A program made the translations under genes and the position numbers. Below are positions 1 to 8,948 of a DNA stretch of 64,000 nucleotides, in pieces (within the stretch, counting starts at the first letter, position 1; each line of letters starts with the position of its first letter). The notes beneath the pieces were generated by a model, which had not been told where the DNA came from, searched no databases, and saw only the letters and a program-made list of their open reading frames with translations. Location: positions 558,001 through 622,000 of the forward strand of contig CBDCYR010000002.1 of assembly GCA_965224275.1 (NCBI GenBank), given 5' to 3'. This DNA is from CAUZWH01 sp965224275. GTDB lineage: Bacteria; Pseudomonadota; Alphaproteobacteria; SHVV01.

Positions 1-1
1 C

Positions 2-765
2 GACGTCGTGGAGACAGTGGCACGCACAACCGTGGACCTCGCGCCAATCATCGCAATGCTATTTGTCTTTCAATATGTCGTCATCCGGCGACCGTTGCCG
101 CATCTAAAACAGGTCCTGTTTGGATTTGCCTATGTGCTGATCGGTCTAAGCCTTTTTCTTGTCGGCTTGAACGAGGCGCTGTTTCCCGTCGGCCGGGCTA
201 TGGCGCAGCAACTCACGGCACCGGAATTTCTTGCTGCATTTGCCGGTAATCACAATTGGTCGGTCTATTTGTGGGTCTATGCGTTTGCCGCGTGTGTTGG
301 CTTCTCGCCGAGCCTTCGCTGATTGCGGTATCACTGAAGGCCGAAAAGGTATCGGCGGGAACGGTCACCGCGTGGGGGTTGCGCATCGCTGTCGCGACCG
401 GCGTCGCCGCCGGCGTCGCACTGGGTACATTCCGCATCGTTAGCGGGATCCCTCTCTACTATTTCATCATTGCCGGCTACATCGTCGTCGTCCTGCAAAC
501 GATCCGGGTTAATCGCGCAATTATTCCATTGGCCTACGATTCGGGCGGTGTGACGACCTCTTCTGTGACAGTTCCTCTGCTCGCCGCTCTTGGGCTTGGG
601 CTTGCCAGCACAATCCCCGGACGTGACCCCCTGGTCGACGGCTTTGGACTGATCGCATTCGCCAGCTTGTTCCCAATCATGTCGGTGATGGGCTACGCGC
701 AATTCGGCGCGTGGTGGCGCCGACGCTCGGACGCTCAACAGAAAGGAACGCAACATGAAGCTTAA
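2..765 (+). pseudogene. DUF1538 membrane protein, frameshifted and cut by the window edge
   Basis: A hydrophobic, multi-helix protein resembling DUF1538 domains. The first frame (open from base 2) gives membrane segments and runs through YLWVYAFAACVGFS to a stop at 322. The family-like continuation LLAEPSLIAVSLKAE lies in another frame and runs to 765. The shift is near 297-312. The two halves join into one coherent domain, so this is a single gene with an indel (real, or a sequencing error). It overlaps the PII-like gene by 11 bases, as expected for an operon. The start lies outside the window or at the GTG at 8. Function is not established; the linkage to PII and CBS proteins suggests regulated membrane transport. 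Confidence 0.7.
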
Positions 766-1105
766 ATTGATTATGGCCTTGGTCCGAGACGAAAACACGG
801 AATCGATCCTCGAGGCAGCTCGCGACGCAGGCGCAACCGGGGCCACCGTGATCACCAGTGCGCGCGGTGAAGGTTTGGTTCCAGAAAAAACGTTCCTCGG
901 TCTGGATCTAAGCGGTCGTCGGGATCTGCTAATGTTCTTGGTAGCCGATCAGCTCGCGCGCGATATTCTCGAAACAATCGCAAGAGTCGGACGGTTTGAA
1001 GAAGAGAGAGGTGCGGGCATTGCATTTCAGGTGGAAATCGAAGATGCAGTAGGCTTGTCGAGCCAACTCACTACTATTTCCGACGAAATCAAGGACGAGG
1101 TATGA
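755..1105 (+). CDS. PII-like signalling protein
   Basis: A 116-residue protein with the size and ferredoxin-like pattern of PII (GlnB/GlnK-like) proteins: an N-terminal strand KLKLIMALV, then an exposed loop where PII proteins carry the T-loop, then a strand DLLMFLVADQ. The conserved uridylylated tyrosine of GlnB is not visible in the loop (residues about 38-55), so ordinary nitrogen control by GlnD is unlikely. It overlaps the end of the DUF1538 gene and the start of the CBS gene (ATGA overlap), so the three are probably co-translated. PII-like proteins beside membrane transporters usually bind a nucleotide or small ligand and gate the partner; that role here is inferred. Confidence 0.75.
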   Translation: MKLKLIMALVRDENTESILEAARDAGATGATVITSARGEGLVPEKTFLGLDLSGRRDLLMFLVADQLARDILETIARVGRFEEERGAGIAFQVEIEDAVGLSSQLTTISDEIKDEV

Positions 1106-1530
1106 CCACTCACCCTTACATCAAGGTTAGCGAGGTGATGACCCGGCCCGTGCGCACGATCGACCGCATGGCGACCGTTCGCGACGCGCTTAAAATACTC
1201 GATGAAACCGGTGTCAGCTCGCTTGTGATCGAGAGGCGCGATGAACGCGATGAACTTGGTATCGTGGTTATTTCCGATATCGCAAGTCACGTTATCGCCG
1301 AGAATCGCTCACCCGATCGCGTGAATATTTACGAAATAATGAGCAAGCCCGTTCTTACCTTGGATCGCGACATGGACATCCGTTATGCGATCCGGCTGTT
1401 GGACAATTTCAACCTATCCCGTGGGCTCGTCGTGGACCACGACCGCACGTTGCTGGGCATCGTAACCCTGCGCGACATGGTTGTTCGCTACGCGCATGTC
1501 GTCGAAACAAAGGAAACCGCGAGCAACTAA
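1102..1530 (+). CDS. two-CBS-domain protein
   Basis: A 142-residue stand-alone CBS pair. The first repeat (about residues 9-70) starts with VSEVMTRPVRTIDRMATV; the second (about 75-135) starts with IYEIMSKPVLTLDRDMDI. Paired CBS domains (Bateman module) bind adenine nucleotides and report energy state. The start overlaps the PII-like stop by 4 bases, so this is the third member of the DUF1538/PII/CBS unit. No catalytic domain is attached; a role as regulatory subunit for the membrane protein is inferred from position. Confidence 0.85.
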   Translation: MTTHPYIKVSEVMTRPVRTIDRMATVRDALKILDETGVSSLVIERRDERDELGIVVISDIASHVIAENRSPDRVNIYEIMSKPVLTLDRDMDIRYAIRLLDNFNLSRGLVVDHDRTLLGIVTLRDMVVRYAHVVETKETASN

Positions 1531-1682
1531 CGCAGCCGCCGCCGGCCAATTGGAATTCGCCACAAAGGCACTTGAGACCCTGTGATCGGTCTTTATATTG
1601 AAAGCAGTCTTATTCTGTCTCCTCAAGCGCGGCTGAGCGCGCCTCGAGCCGCGCATCGCCCGCCGAGCGAAAGCCCTCCCGC

Positions 1683-2657
1683 ATGATGTATGTCATGAGT
1701 GCTGCCGGTTTGATTGTGTTGCTGCTCGGCGGCGATTTCTTGGTGCGGGGCGCGGTCTCACTCGCACGTCGGCTAGATATATCTACCCTCATCATTGGCC
1801 TCACGGTCGTCGCGTTGGGCACCTCGGCGCCAGAACTTGTCGTCAGCGTTGAAGCAGTTCTCGCCGGCTCTCCCGGCATTGCTATCGGAAATGTCGTTGG
1901 CAGTAATATTGCCAATGTGTTGATGGTCCTCGGCATACCCGCACTCGTCGCGCCGATCCTATGCGAGGGGCACCTAACCAAGCGAACGATGGTCTACATG
2001 CTTTTGGCAAGTACGCTGTTTGTCGCGTTCTGCTGGATGGGGACGCTGGACTGGTGGCACGGCGTCATTTTGTTGCTTCTGTTTGTCGGGTTCATCGTCG
2101 ATTCCTATTTTCGTGCGATGCGTGACCAGGACGACGCCATGTCTGTCGCGTCCGAGGTTGACGAAATTCAGTCGGTTCCAGGATCAATTCTCATCACCGT
2201 TATTGCTATTGCAGGCGGGTTGGTGGCCTTGATGCTCGGTTCGTACCTGCTGGTTGAGGGCGCGAGTGCGATCGCTCGCAGCTTCGGTGTTTCAGAATCG
2301 GTGATCGGGCTTACACTTGTCGCGATCGGAACCTCGCTCCCAGAACTCGCGACTTGCGTTATGGCGGCTGTGCACAAGCACGGCGACGTCGCAATCGGCA
2401 ATGTGATTGGAAGCAATCTCTTCAATATTCTTGCCGTAATGGGCACCGCTTCGGTCGTGGGAACCATTCCTGTCCCCGACAAGTTTCTCGTTTTCGATTT
2501 CTGGATCATGCTAGCGGCCGCGCTTTTGCTGCTCCCGTTCGTTCTCAGAGGGCAGCAAATCGAACGATCGGCAGGCGTTATTTTCGTCGTCGCTTACACC
2601 GCGTTCATCGCCAGTCAATTTCTGGGCTTTTCGGGCGTTGCCGCCGTTCACGGTTGA
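1683..2657 (+). CDS. calcium/sodium antiporter (CaCA family, YrbG-like)
   Basis: A 324-residue inner-membrane exchanger with the duplicated alpha-repeats of the family. Repeat 1 has VALGTSAPELVVS and GNVVGSNIANVL (about residues 40-85); repeat 2 has VAIGTSLPELATC and GNVIGSNLFNIL (about 215-255). About ten hydrophobic segments surround them, with a short acidic cytoplasmic loop (about 143-160) between the halves. Both acidic ion-binding PEL motifs are intact. It follows the CBS gene after 152 bases and is probably its own unit. Members exchange Ca2+ (or K+) for Na+ or H+; the exact ions cannot be read from sequence. Confidence 0.9.
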   Translation: MMYVMSAAGLIVLLLGGDFLVRGAVSLARRLDISTLIIGLTVVALGTSAPELVVSVEAVLAGSPGIAIGNVVGSNIANVLMVLGIPALVAPILCEGHLTKRTMVYMLLASTLFVAFCWMGTLDWWHGVILLLLFVGFIVDSYFRAMRDQDDAMSVASEVDEIQSVPGSILITVIAIAGGLVALMLGSYLLVEGASAIARSFGVSESVIGLTLVAIGTSLPELATCVMAAVHKHGDVAIGNVIGSNLFNILAVMGTASVVGTIPVPDKFLVFDFWIMLAAALLLLPFVLRGQQIERSAGVIFVVAYTAFIASQFLGFSGVAAVHG

Positions 2658-2697
2658 ACTAGACTGCGGCCATGAAGCAAACAAAGCGTGCGACGTC

Positions 2698-3450
2698 GTG
2701 GCCGGTGTTGCCCTCATAACCGGAGCGGCGATTCGCATCGGCCGCGCTATCTCCGAAGGGCTCGCACAACAGGGCTGGACCATTGCGATACATCACTACA
2801 GCTCGACCGACGCGGCTCGAGAGCTGGTCGAGGAAATCGGGCGCGCCGGTGGTCGTGCCGCTGGTTTCGACGCAGACTTGTCTCAGGAAAGCCAAGCGCA
2901 GTCGCTGATCGATCGGGTGGGCGATGAACTTGGTCCTGTCACCTGTCTCGTGAACAGTGCCTCGGTTTTTGAGCGGGATGATCTTGAAACCGTTACTTTG
3001 GAATCCTGGACACACCACATCGGTGTTAACCTCCGCGCACCATTCGTTCTAACGCAACAATTTTCTCGGCAAGTGCCCGACGCATCGAGTGGCAATATCA
3101 TCAACATTCTCGACCAACGGGTATGGAATCTGACCCCTCACTTCACGTCGTACACCCTCAGCAAAGCAGCCCTTTGGACTCTTACCCAAACCACCGCGAT
3201 GGCACTTGCGCCACGGATTCGGGTGAACGCGATTGGGCCGGGCGCGACTTTGCCAAGCCGCCGTCAAAGCACTGACGAGTTTCAGCGACAGGTCGACGCA
3301 ACTCCGTTGCAACGAGCCGTTGGTGTCGATGAGATTAGTCGCGCCGTGAGGTTCATCCTCGATTCTCCGACACTTACCGGTCAGATGATTGCTCTCGACG
3401 CCGGCCAACATCTCGGCAACTCATCCGAGCCAGTACGATTTAGCGAGTAG
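2698..3450 (+). CDS. short-chain dehydrogenase, FolM/pteridine-reductase-like
   Basis: A Rossmann-fold SDR of about 250 residues with the cofactor motif TGAAIRIG at the N terminus, an NSAS motif (LVNSASVFE), and the catalytic YTLSK tyrosine/lysine pair. The basic residue after the glycine motif favours NADPH. It sits 2 bases before folB, which supports a pteridine reductase role (dihydromonapterin or dihydrofolate reduction). The start is uncertain: the frame is open from 2638, but homology-like sequence begins only at the GTG at 2698 (Ala-Gly-Val-Ala-Leu). An ATG at 2672 is in another frame and stops quickly, so a small N-terminal frameshift is possible. Confidence 0.75.
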   Translation: MAGVALITGAAIRIGRAISEGLAQQGWTIAIHHYSSTDAARELVEEIGRAGGRAAGFDADLSQESQAQSLIDRVGDELGPVTCLVNSASVFERDDLETVTLESWTHHIGVNLRAPFVLTQQFSRQVPDASSGNIINILDQRVWNLTPHFTSYTLSKAALWTLTQTTAMALAPRIRVNAIGPGATLPSRRQSTDEFQRQVDATPLQRAVGVDEISRAVRFILDSPTLTGQMIALDAGQHLGNSSEPVRFSE

Positions 3451-3452
3451 AG

Positions 3453-3857
3453 ATGTCGTTGTCTGCAGATGACCAACCTGGGGATTTCGCTGGCAGCGTG
3501 GGCATTCGTCACGTTTTCGTCCGTGATCTTGAGCTCGGCGTAAAGGTCGGTGTTCATACCTTCGAACGTGTCACAACCCAACCCGTACGGATCAATGTCG
3601 ATCTGTATGTACGCGAGGAGGCAATCGGAACGGATCAGTTGTCCGATGTCGTTTGCTACGAGGATGTGGTCGACGGAATCAAAGAAATCATCAGCGCCGG
3701 TCACGTAAATTTGGTTGAGACCCTGGCTGAAAACATCGCGCAGATGTGCTTGAAAGATCATCGTGTAGTCAAATGCCGTATTCGGGTCGAAAAGCTGAAA
3801 GTAATTGCTGAGGCGGCAAGCGTTGGCGTTGAAATAGAACGACACCGCACAACCTGA
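3453..3857 (+). CDS. folB: dihydroneopterin aldolase
   Basis: A 134-residue protein matching the FolB/FolX fold. It has VFVRDLELGVKVGVHTFER near the N terminus, a conserved tyrosine (CYEDVVDGI) and the active-site region LVETLAENIA. It converts dihydroneopterin to hydroxymethyl-dihydropterin and glycolaldehyde in folate biosynthesis. The preceding SDR is 2 bases away, giving a two-gene pterin unit. The first 15 or so residues are not conserved, so an internal start is possible. Confidence 0.88.
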   Translation: MSLSADDQPGDFAGSVGIRHVFVRDLELGVKVGVHTFERVTTQPVRINVDLYVREEAIGTDQLSDVVCYEDVVDGIKEIISAGHVNLVETLAENIAQMCLKDHRVVKCRIRVEKLKVIAEAASVGVEIERHRTT

Positions 3858-4240
3858 GGTTAGAACAACCATTGAATACGGCGTTTAGATCTGCAAGTTG
3901 TACACAGATCAATTCGAATACTTAGAAATTAAGGAAACTGGAGTATTTCGACATAAACATGATCAGTTGTATTTAGAGGTAATACGCTTGACATAGAAAA
4001 ACGTAATAATTTCAATGAGTTTATGATATTGCCTAATTATTAGGCATTTAGGCAAAAAAGGCCGGATCTTGCCCCTTGTCGGTAGCCCAGCCTCACTTGT
4101 CCACAATGTTACCCACAGGAACCGTGGATAGTGTCACGATGGTGTGAGGACACGCCGCTCCGATCACGCTGTGGTGAAGGCTAGCCACCGAGCCCAGGAA
4201 ACCGCTCATTTCTCCCGGCTAAGCGACTATCGTTCCACCC
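3858..4240. other. AT-rich non-coding gap with DnaA-box-like 9-mers
   Basis: This 383-base gap has no gene. Its left half is clearly more AT-rich than the neighbours (about 3890-4060). It contains a TTGACA hexamer at 3988-3993, a palindrome GCCTAAT-T-ATTAGGC at 4031-4045, and three 9-mers one mismatch from the DnaA box TTATNCACA: TTGTACACA (3898-3906), TTGTCCACA (4097-4105) and TTACCCACA (4109-4117). A weaker reverse match lies near 4123-4131. It may simply be the uvrC promoter region; an origin-like or DnaA-regulated site is a speculative alternative. Confidence 0.4.
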
Positions 4241-6211
4241 ATGGCCAGCAATATGCCCGAACCGACCGGCGAACGAACAACAACCAGACGGCGTAAACCG
4301 CGCATATCCAAGGCCCCAGTTTGGCGAGAGCCCTCGGCCTGGGAGGCCCTACCGCTGGCGATCGGCACAGCGACGGGTCACGAGATAATTCGCTCTCATG
4401 TAAGAACGGTTACCTCGAAGCCCGGCGTCTACCGGATGCTCGATGCCGATGGCAACGTTCTATACGTCGGCAAGGCCAAAAACCTCAAGAAACGATTGAC
4501 CAGTTACACCCGTGTGATCGGACAATCCCATCGCATCCTGCAAATGGTAGGGATGACAGCTAGTGTCGAAATAATAGCTACGCATACTGAAGTAGAGGCA
4601 CTACTTCTCGAATCGAACCTAATAAAAAAATTGAAACCACGTTTCAACATTATCTTACGAGACGATAAATCGTTTCCTTACATACTGTTACGTCGTGATC
4701 ACAAATGGCCGCAAATTACGAAATACCGGGGTTCGCGGAATCGTGCCGGCGAGTATTTCGGCCCCTTTGCGTCGGCGGGCGCGGTTAACAGCACGATCAA
4801 CGCGCTACAACGCGCCTTTCCTCTACGATCCTGCTCGGACAGCGTTTTCGACAGTAGAACGCGCCCCTGCCTGCAATACCAAATAAAACGCTGCACGGCC
4901 CCCTGCGTTGGGCGTATTGGCGATGACGACTACGACACGCTGGTCGACGAAACGCGCTCGTTTCTTAGGGGTGAGAGTCAGGGCGTACAGCGGCGTTTGT
5001 CCAAACGCATGCAGTACGCGAGTGAATCCCTCGATTTCGAAACCGCGGCGATCTATCGTGATCGTATTCGCGCGCTATCGCAGATCCAAGCGCGCCAGGG
5101 AATCAATACCGGCGCGGTTAGCAATGCCGACGTCATCGCGGCCGAGCAACAAGCTGGCCAGGTCTGCGTACAAGTATTTTTCTTCCGCGGCGGGCAGAAT
5201 TACGGAAACCGCGCCTACTTCCCGCGTCACGAACGCAGTGCCGCGGTAACCGAGGTGCTCACGGCGTTCGTAACCCAGTTCTATGCCGATAAGCAGCCGC
5301 CACGGCAGATCCTGCTGAGCCATAAGATCGACGGGCACGCGCTTATCGAGGAAGCGCTTAGCATCCGGGCCGATACCAACGTTCGACTATCGACGCCGCA
5401 GCGCGGCGAAAAGCGAAGCCTTATCAACCACGCTGTTCTCAACGCTCGCGAGGCTTTGAACCGACGTTTGGCAGAAAGTGCTTCACAGCGAGATCTGCTT
5501 GATCGGGTCGCCGAACTGTTCGGGTTGGAAGCCACGCCTGAGAGAATTGAAGTCTTTGACAACTCGCATGTCTCGGGCACGAACCAGGTCGGCAGCATGA
5601 TCGTTGCCGGACCGGAGGGATTCGTCAAAACCAGCTACCGCAAGTTCAATATCAAGGACGAAACCCTGGCCCCAGGCGACGATTATGGAATGATGCGCGA
5701 GGTGTTGAACCGCAGATTTCGACGGTTAATGAAAGACGACGATGACCGCCACGGTGGCCAGTGGCCGGACTTGATCCTCGTCGACGGTGGTGCCGGCCAG
5801 TTGAGTGCGGCCCTGCAGATATTCGCAGACCTTGGTGTCGCTGACGTCGACCTGGTGGCAATCTCAAAAGGACCAGATCGCAACGCCGGCCGAGAGCGCT
5901 TTTTCCTGCCCCACCGTGATCCGTTCTCACTCCCACCGAACGATCCGGTTCTCTATTTTCTCCAGCGCCTCCGCGACGAGGCGCATCGTTTTGCAATTAC
6001 GGCTCACCGTGCCCGGCGCAGCCGCGGGATCACGCGCTCACCACTTGATGAAGTCGCAGGTGTGGGCGCCAAGCGTAAACGGGCGTTGCTCCACCATTTT
6101 GGCTCGGCGCGATCGGTGGCACAGGCCGGATTGGTAGACCTTGAGAAGGTCGACGGGATCAGCAGAACCGTCGCGCAAACGATCTATGACCATTTTCACA
6201 GTGACGAGTGA
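4241..6211 (+). CDS. uvrC: excinuclease ABC subunit C
   Basis: A 656-residue UvrC, the endonuclease that makes both incisions in nucleotide excision repair after loading by UvrB. Domains in order: GIY-YIG nuclease (PGVYRMLDADG and LYVGKAKNLKKRL, about 60-140), a cysteine cluster region (CLQYQIKRCTAPC, about 205-225), the UvrB-binding UVR helix (about 250-285), the RNase H-like C-terminal nuclease domain with FDNSHVSGT and LILVDGGAGQL, and tandem helix-hairpin-helix at the end (DEVAGVGAKRKRALLHHFG). The first 50 or so residues are an extra basic N-terminal extension common in alphaproteobacteria. ATG at 4241 is used; ATG at 4253 is equally possible. Confidence 0.95.
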   Translation: MASNMPEPTGERTTTRRRKPRISKAPVWREPSAWEALPLAIGTATGHEIIRSHVRTVTSKPGVYRMLDADGNVLYVGKAKNLKKRLTSYTRVIGQSHRILQMVGMTASVEIIATHTEVEALLLESNLIKKLKPRFNIILRDDKSFPYILLRRDHKWPQITKYRGSRNRAGEYFGPFASAGAVNSTINALQRAFPLRSCSDSVFDSRTRPCLQYQIKRCTAPCVGRIGDDDYDTLVDETRSFLRGESQGVQRRLSKRMQYASESLDFETAAIYRDRIRALSQIQARQGINTGAVSNADVIAAEQQAGQVCVQVFFFRGGQNYGNRAYFPRHERSAAVTEVLTAFVTQFYADKQPPRQILLSHKIDGHALIEEALSIRADTNVRLSTPQRGEKRSLINHAVLNAREALNRRLAESASQRDLLDRVAELFGLEATPERIEVFDNSHVSGTNQVGSMIVAGPEGFVKTSYRKFNIKDETLAPGDDYGMMREVLNRRFRRLMKDDDDRHGGQWPDLILVDGGAGQLSAALQIFADLGVADVDLVAISKGPDRNAGRERFFLPHRDPFSLPPNDPVLYFLQRLRDEAHRFAITAHRARRSRGITRSPLDEVAGVGAKRKRALLHHFGSARSVAQAGLVDLEKVDGISRTVAQTIYDHFHSDE

Positions 6212-6242
6212 ATCCGCACGTCGAGTGATATAGTTTCGAGCG

Positions 6243-6857
6243 ATGCTAACCAAACTGCCGAACCTCCTTACGCTTGCTCGGATTGCGCTAATTCCAGCGC
6301 TGGTCGGCGCTTTCTACATCGAGGGTCGGTTCAGCAATTGGGCAACCTTGTTGATTTTCGTGAGCGCCGGCATCACTGACTATTTCGACGGATATTTTGC
6401 CCGCAGCCTGGGGCAAGTCTCCGCACTTGGCCGGTTCTTAGATCCAGTCGCCGACAAACTCCTGGTTGCTGCAGCCATCCTCATGCTGGTGGCCCTCGAT
6501 CGCGTTACCGGAATCACCGTTCTGGCAGCAGTTGTTATCCTGTGCCGCGAAATCCTTGTATCCGGTTTGCGCGAATTCCTAGCTGAAATTCGCGTTAGTC
6601 TTCCGGTCAGCAACCTGGCCAAGTGGAAGACGATGCTTCAAATGGTCGCGATTTCCTTTCTCTTGATCGGAAGTGCCGCGCCGTTTGGCCTCCCGGCAAC
6701 CGAGATCGGTGCCTACGGATTATGGATCGCCGCGCTGTTAACGCTATATACCGGCTATGACTATCTCCGAGCCGGACTTCGCTATGTTCGCGGCGCAGAT
6801 AATTCAGCGTCGCAGGCTAATTCGGTCGCGCCCGCGAAGCCGACCAGCCAAACCTAA
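6243..6857 (+). CDS. pgsA: CDP-diacylglycerol-glycerol-3-phosphate 3-phosphatidyltransferase
   Basis: A 204-residue membrane enzyme that makes phosphatidylglycerophosphate from CDP-diacylglycerol and glycerol-3-phosphate, the committed step to phosphatidylglycerol. The CDP-alcohol phosphotransferase motif is complete: DG-x2-AR-x8-G-x3-D-x3-D, seen as DGYFAR then GRFLDPVADK (about residues 47-72). Four to six hydrophobic helices follow. uvrC-pgsA-mo genes is a recurrent alphaproteobacterial order; it begins 31 bases after uvrC. Confidence 0.94.
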   Translation: MLTKLPNLLTLARIALIPALVGAFYIEGRFSNWATLLIFVSAGITDYFDGYFARSLGQVSALGRFLDPVADKLLVAAAILMLVALDRVTGITVLAAVVILCREILVSGLREFLAEIRVSLPVSNLAKWKTMLQMVAISFLLIGSAAPFGLPATEIGAYGLWIAALLTLYTGYDYLRAGLRYVRGADNSASQANSVAPAKPTSQT

Positions 6858-6887
6858 CCCGGATGGCCGACCAGTGATGCTGTTTGC

Positions 6888-7424
6888 ATGAAGCAGTTTG
6901 GCATTGTTGGTTGGAAGGGTAGCGGCAAAACGACACTCGTCGTCAACCTGTTGCCCGAGTTACTTCGGCGCGGACTTAAGGTCTCCACACTTAAACACGC
7001 TCACCACAGTTTCGATATCGATCAACCCGGCCGCGACTCCCACGAACATCGGAAGGCCGGCGCGGCTGAAGTGATGATCAGCTCTGGACGAAGGTGGGCA
7101 TTGATGCATGAAAACCACGATTGCGGCGAAGCTGGTCTCGAGGAACTCGCGGCCAAGATGCAGGACGTTGACCTCCTTCTGGTCGAGGGCTTCAAGCGTG
7201 AATCATTTGACAAGCTCGAAGTTCATCGGCTTAGCGTCGGCAAACCGTTGTTGGCGCCCGAGGACCCTAATATCGTCGCGATTGCGGTCGACGAAACAGT
7301 CGCCGATATCGATCGCCCTCAGCTCGATATCAACGACATCCCTGGCATTGCCGATTTCATCGTCGAACGATGCGGCTTCCCCATACGGCAATCGCAGCAA
7401 CAAACGGCCGATCGGCAGGCCTGA
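6888..7424 (+). CDS. mobB: molybdopterin-guanine dinucleotide biosynthesis protein B
   Basis: A 178-residue P-loop GTPase with GWKGSGKTTL at residues 8-17, and the family's conserved HAHH stretch (LKHAHHSFDIDQPGRDS) and DLLLVEGFK. MobB helps MobA attach GMP to molybdopterin for enzymes of the DMSO-reductase type. No mobA is in the window. It lies 30 bases after pgsA and directly before moeA, so it belongs to the cofactor operon. Confidence 0.93.
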   Translation: MKQFGIVGWKGSGKTTLVVNLLPELLRRGLKVSTLKHAHHSFDIDQPGRDSHEHRKAGAAEVMISSGRRWALMHENHDCGEAGLEELAAKMQDVDLLLVEGFKRESFDKLEVHRLSVGKPLLAPEDPNIVAIAVDETVADIDRPQLDINDIPGIADFIVERCGFPIRQSQQQTADRQA

Positions 7425-7425
7425 T

Positions 7426-8685
7426 ATGGCGCAGCTAAGTGACGATTGCTTTGCGGCCGGATCATCGATGATGACGACCGCTGAAGCATTGGCTTTGATC
7501 TCTGCGCGCATAGGGCCGGTGACTGATACCGAGACACTCGGGCTTCGCGACGCCGTGAATCGAATTCTCGCCCAAGATGTCGTCGCCGATCATGCCGTGC
7601 CACCGCATGACAATTCTGCCGTTGATGGCTACGCATTCGCATTTAGCGAACTCGATAGTGACGCGGACACGACGACATTCGTGGTCTCCGGACGCGCAAC
7701 GGCAGGTCACCCACTAGACGCCAATACCGAGCCACGCACCGCGGTACGCATCTTCACCGGCGCCGTTATGCCGGCGGGCTGCGATACCGTTGCGATGCAG
7801 GAAGACTGCGATGCGATATCTCAACGGGTAACCATTCCGCGTGGGCTGGCACGTGGTGCCAATCGACGAAAAGCGGGCGAAGACACCACGGCTGGCACCA
7901 CGATCCTGAAGCGCGGTCATCGCCTCCGGCCGCAGGATATCGGCCTTGCGGCGTCGGTCGGCCGCGCCGAGCTGGTCGGCTACCGACGGCTCCGCGCCGC
8001 CATTTTCTCAACCGGAGATGAGGTGCGCGAACCGGGTACGGACATGGCTGAGGGCGGCATCTACGATGCCAATCGCTACATACTCCTCGCCCTGCTTGAT
8101 GGATTGGGTTGCGAGGTCTGTGATCTCGGCATCTTGCCCGACGATCGGTTTGAGATTCGCCCGACCCTCGAGCATGCAGCCGCATCAGCTGACGTTATCG
8201 TTAGCTCGGGCGGTGTATCGGTTGGTGAGGAAGATCATATTAAGGCGGCGGTCCAGGAACTTGGTCACCTTCATTTTTGGCGCCTCGCGATCAAACCGGG
8301 CCGGCCCCTTGCGCTGGGGCAAATCGGATCAACCCCCATCGTTGGATTACCCGGCAATCCAGTCGCTGCAATGGTAACGTTTGTCCGTTTCGCGCGCCCA
8401 CTTATCCTGCGCCTCGGCGGGGCCACCGATGTCGCACCCAACTTATTTCGGGTACGAGCCGCCTTCGAGCACACCAAGAAACGAAATCGCCGAGAATGGA
8501 TACGGGTTCGGTTGGTGGCAGGTACTGATGGTACGCTTTCAGCGCACAAGTTCGAACGCCAAGGCGCCGGCATTCTAACGTCGCTGGTCGATTCGGACGG
8601 CTTGGTTGAACTGCCCGAGGATCTCACCCATCTCGCCGCGGGCTCGATGGTCGACTTTTTGCCTTTTAGCGAGGTGACGCCATGA
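7426..8685 (+). CDS. moeA: molybdopterin molybdenumtransferase
   Basis: A 419-residue MoeA, which inserts molybdate into adenylated molybdopterin. It shows the N-terminal PPHDNSAVDGYA motif (about residue 60), the RIFTGAVMPAGCDTV loop, the MPT-binding FSTGDEV and DANRY region (about 190-220), SSGGVSVGEEDH, and GLPGNPVAA. The open frame reaches back into mobB, but the ATG at 7426, one base after the mobB stop, starts the family-like sequence. It overlaps moaD by 4 bases, so translation is probably coupled. Confidence 0.94.
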   Translation: MAQLSDDCFAAGSSMMTTAEALALISARIGPVTDTETLGLRDAVNRILAQDVVADHAVPPHDNSAVDGYAFAFSELDSDADTTTFVVSGRATAGHPLDANTEPRTAVRIFTGAVMPAGCDTVAMQEDCDAISQRVTIPRGLARGANRRKAGEDTTAGTTILKRGHRLRPQDIGLAASVGRAELVGYRRLRAAIFSTGDEVREPGTDMAEGGIYDANRYILLALLDGLGCEVCDLGILPDDRFEIRPTLEHAAASADVIVSSGGVSVGEEDHIKAAVQELGHLHFWRLAIKPGRPLALGQIGSTPIVGLPGNPVAAMVTFVRFARPLILRLGGATDVAPNLFRVRAAFEHTKKRNRREWIRVRLVAGTDGTLSAHKFERQGAGILTSLVDSDGLVELPEDLTHLAAGSMVDFLPFSEVTP

Positions 8686-8933
8686 AGATCCTTTACTTCG
8701 CATGGCTTAAAACGCAAACCGGCGTGGGTGAGGAAACGGTCGACCCGCCATCCCAGGTAAAGACGGTCCAGGATCTAATCGACTGGTTGAAAACTCGCGG
8801 CGATGGATACGCTCAGGCGCTCGCCGATCCCAGCGTCGTTCGGGTTGCGGTCAATCAGGAGTATGCCAAGCGGGATGCGGCCGTTGGGTCGGACGACGAA
8901 GTTGCCCTATTTCCGCCGGTGACCGGGGGATGA
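8682..8933 (+). CDS. moaD: molybdopterin synthase small subunit
   Basis: An 83-residue beta-grasp protein ending in the diagnostic Gly-Gly (FPPVTGG), the C terminus that carries the thiocarboxylate sulphur to MoaE. The start overlaps the moeA stop (ATGA). It works with the next gene to convert cyclic pyranopterin monophosphate to molybdopterin. Confidence 0.94.
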   Translation: MKILYFAWLKTQTGVGEETVDPPSQVKTVQDLIDWLKTRGDGYAQALADPSVVRVAVNQEYAKRDAAVGSDDEVALFPPVTGG

Positions 8934-8948
8934 TAAGAGTGCGACGTG

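Noticed and set aside
4031..4045. GCCTAAT-T-ATTAGGC palindrome as a terminator
   Set aside because: Too AT-rich and short for a stable hairpin, and the A-run that follows is on the wrong strand for folB.
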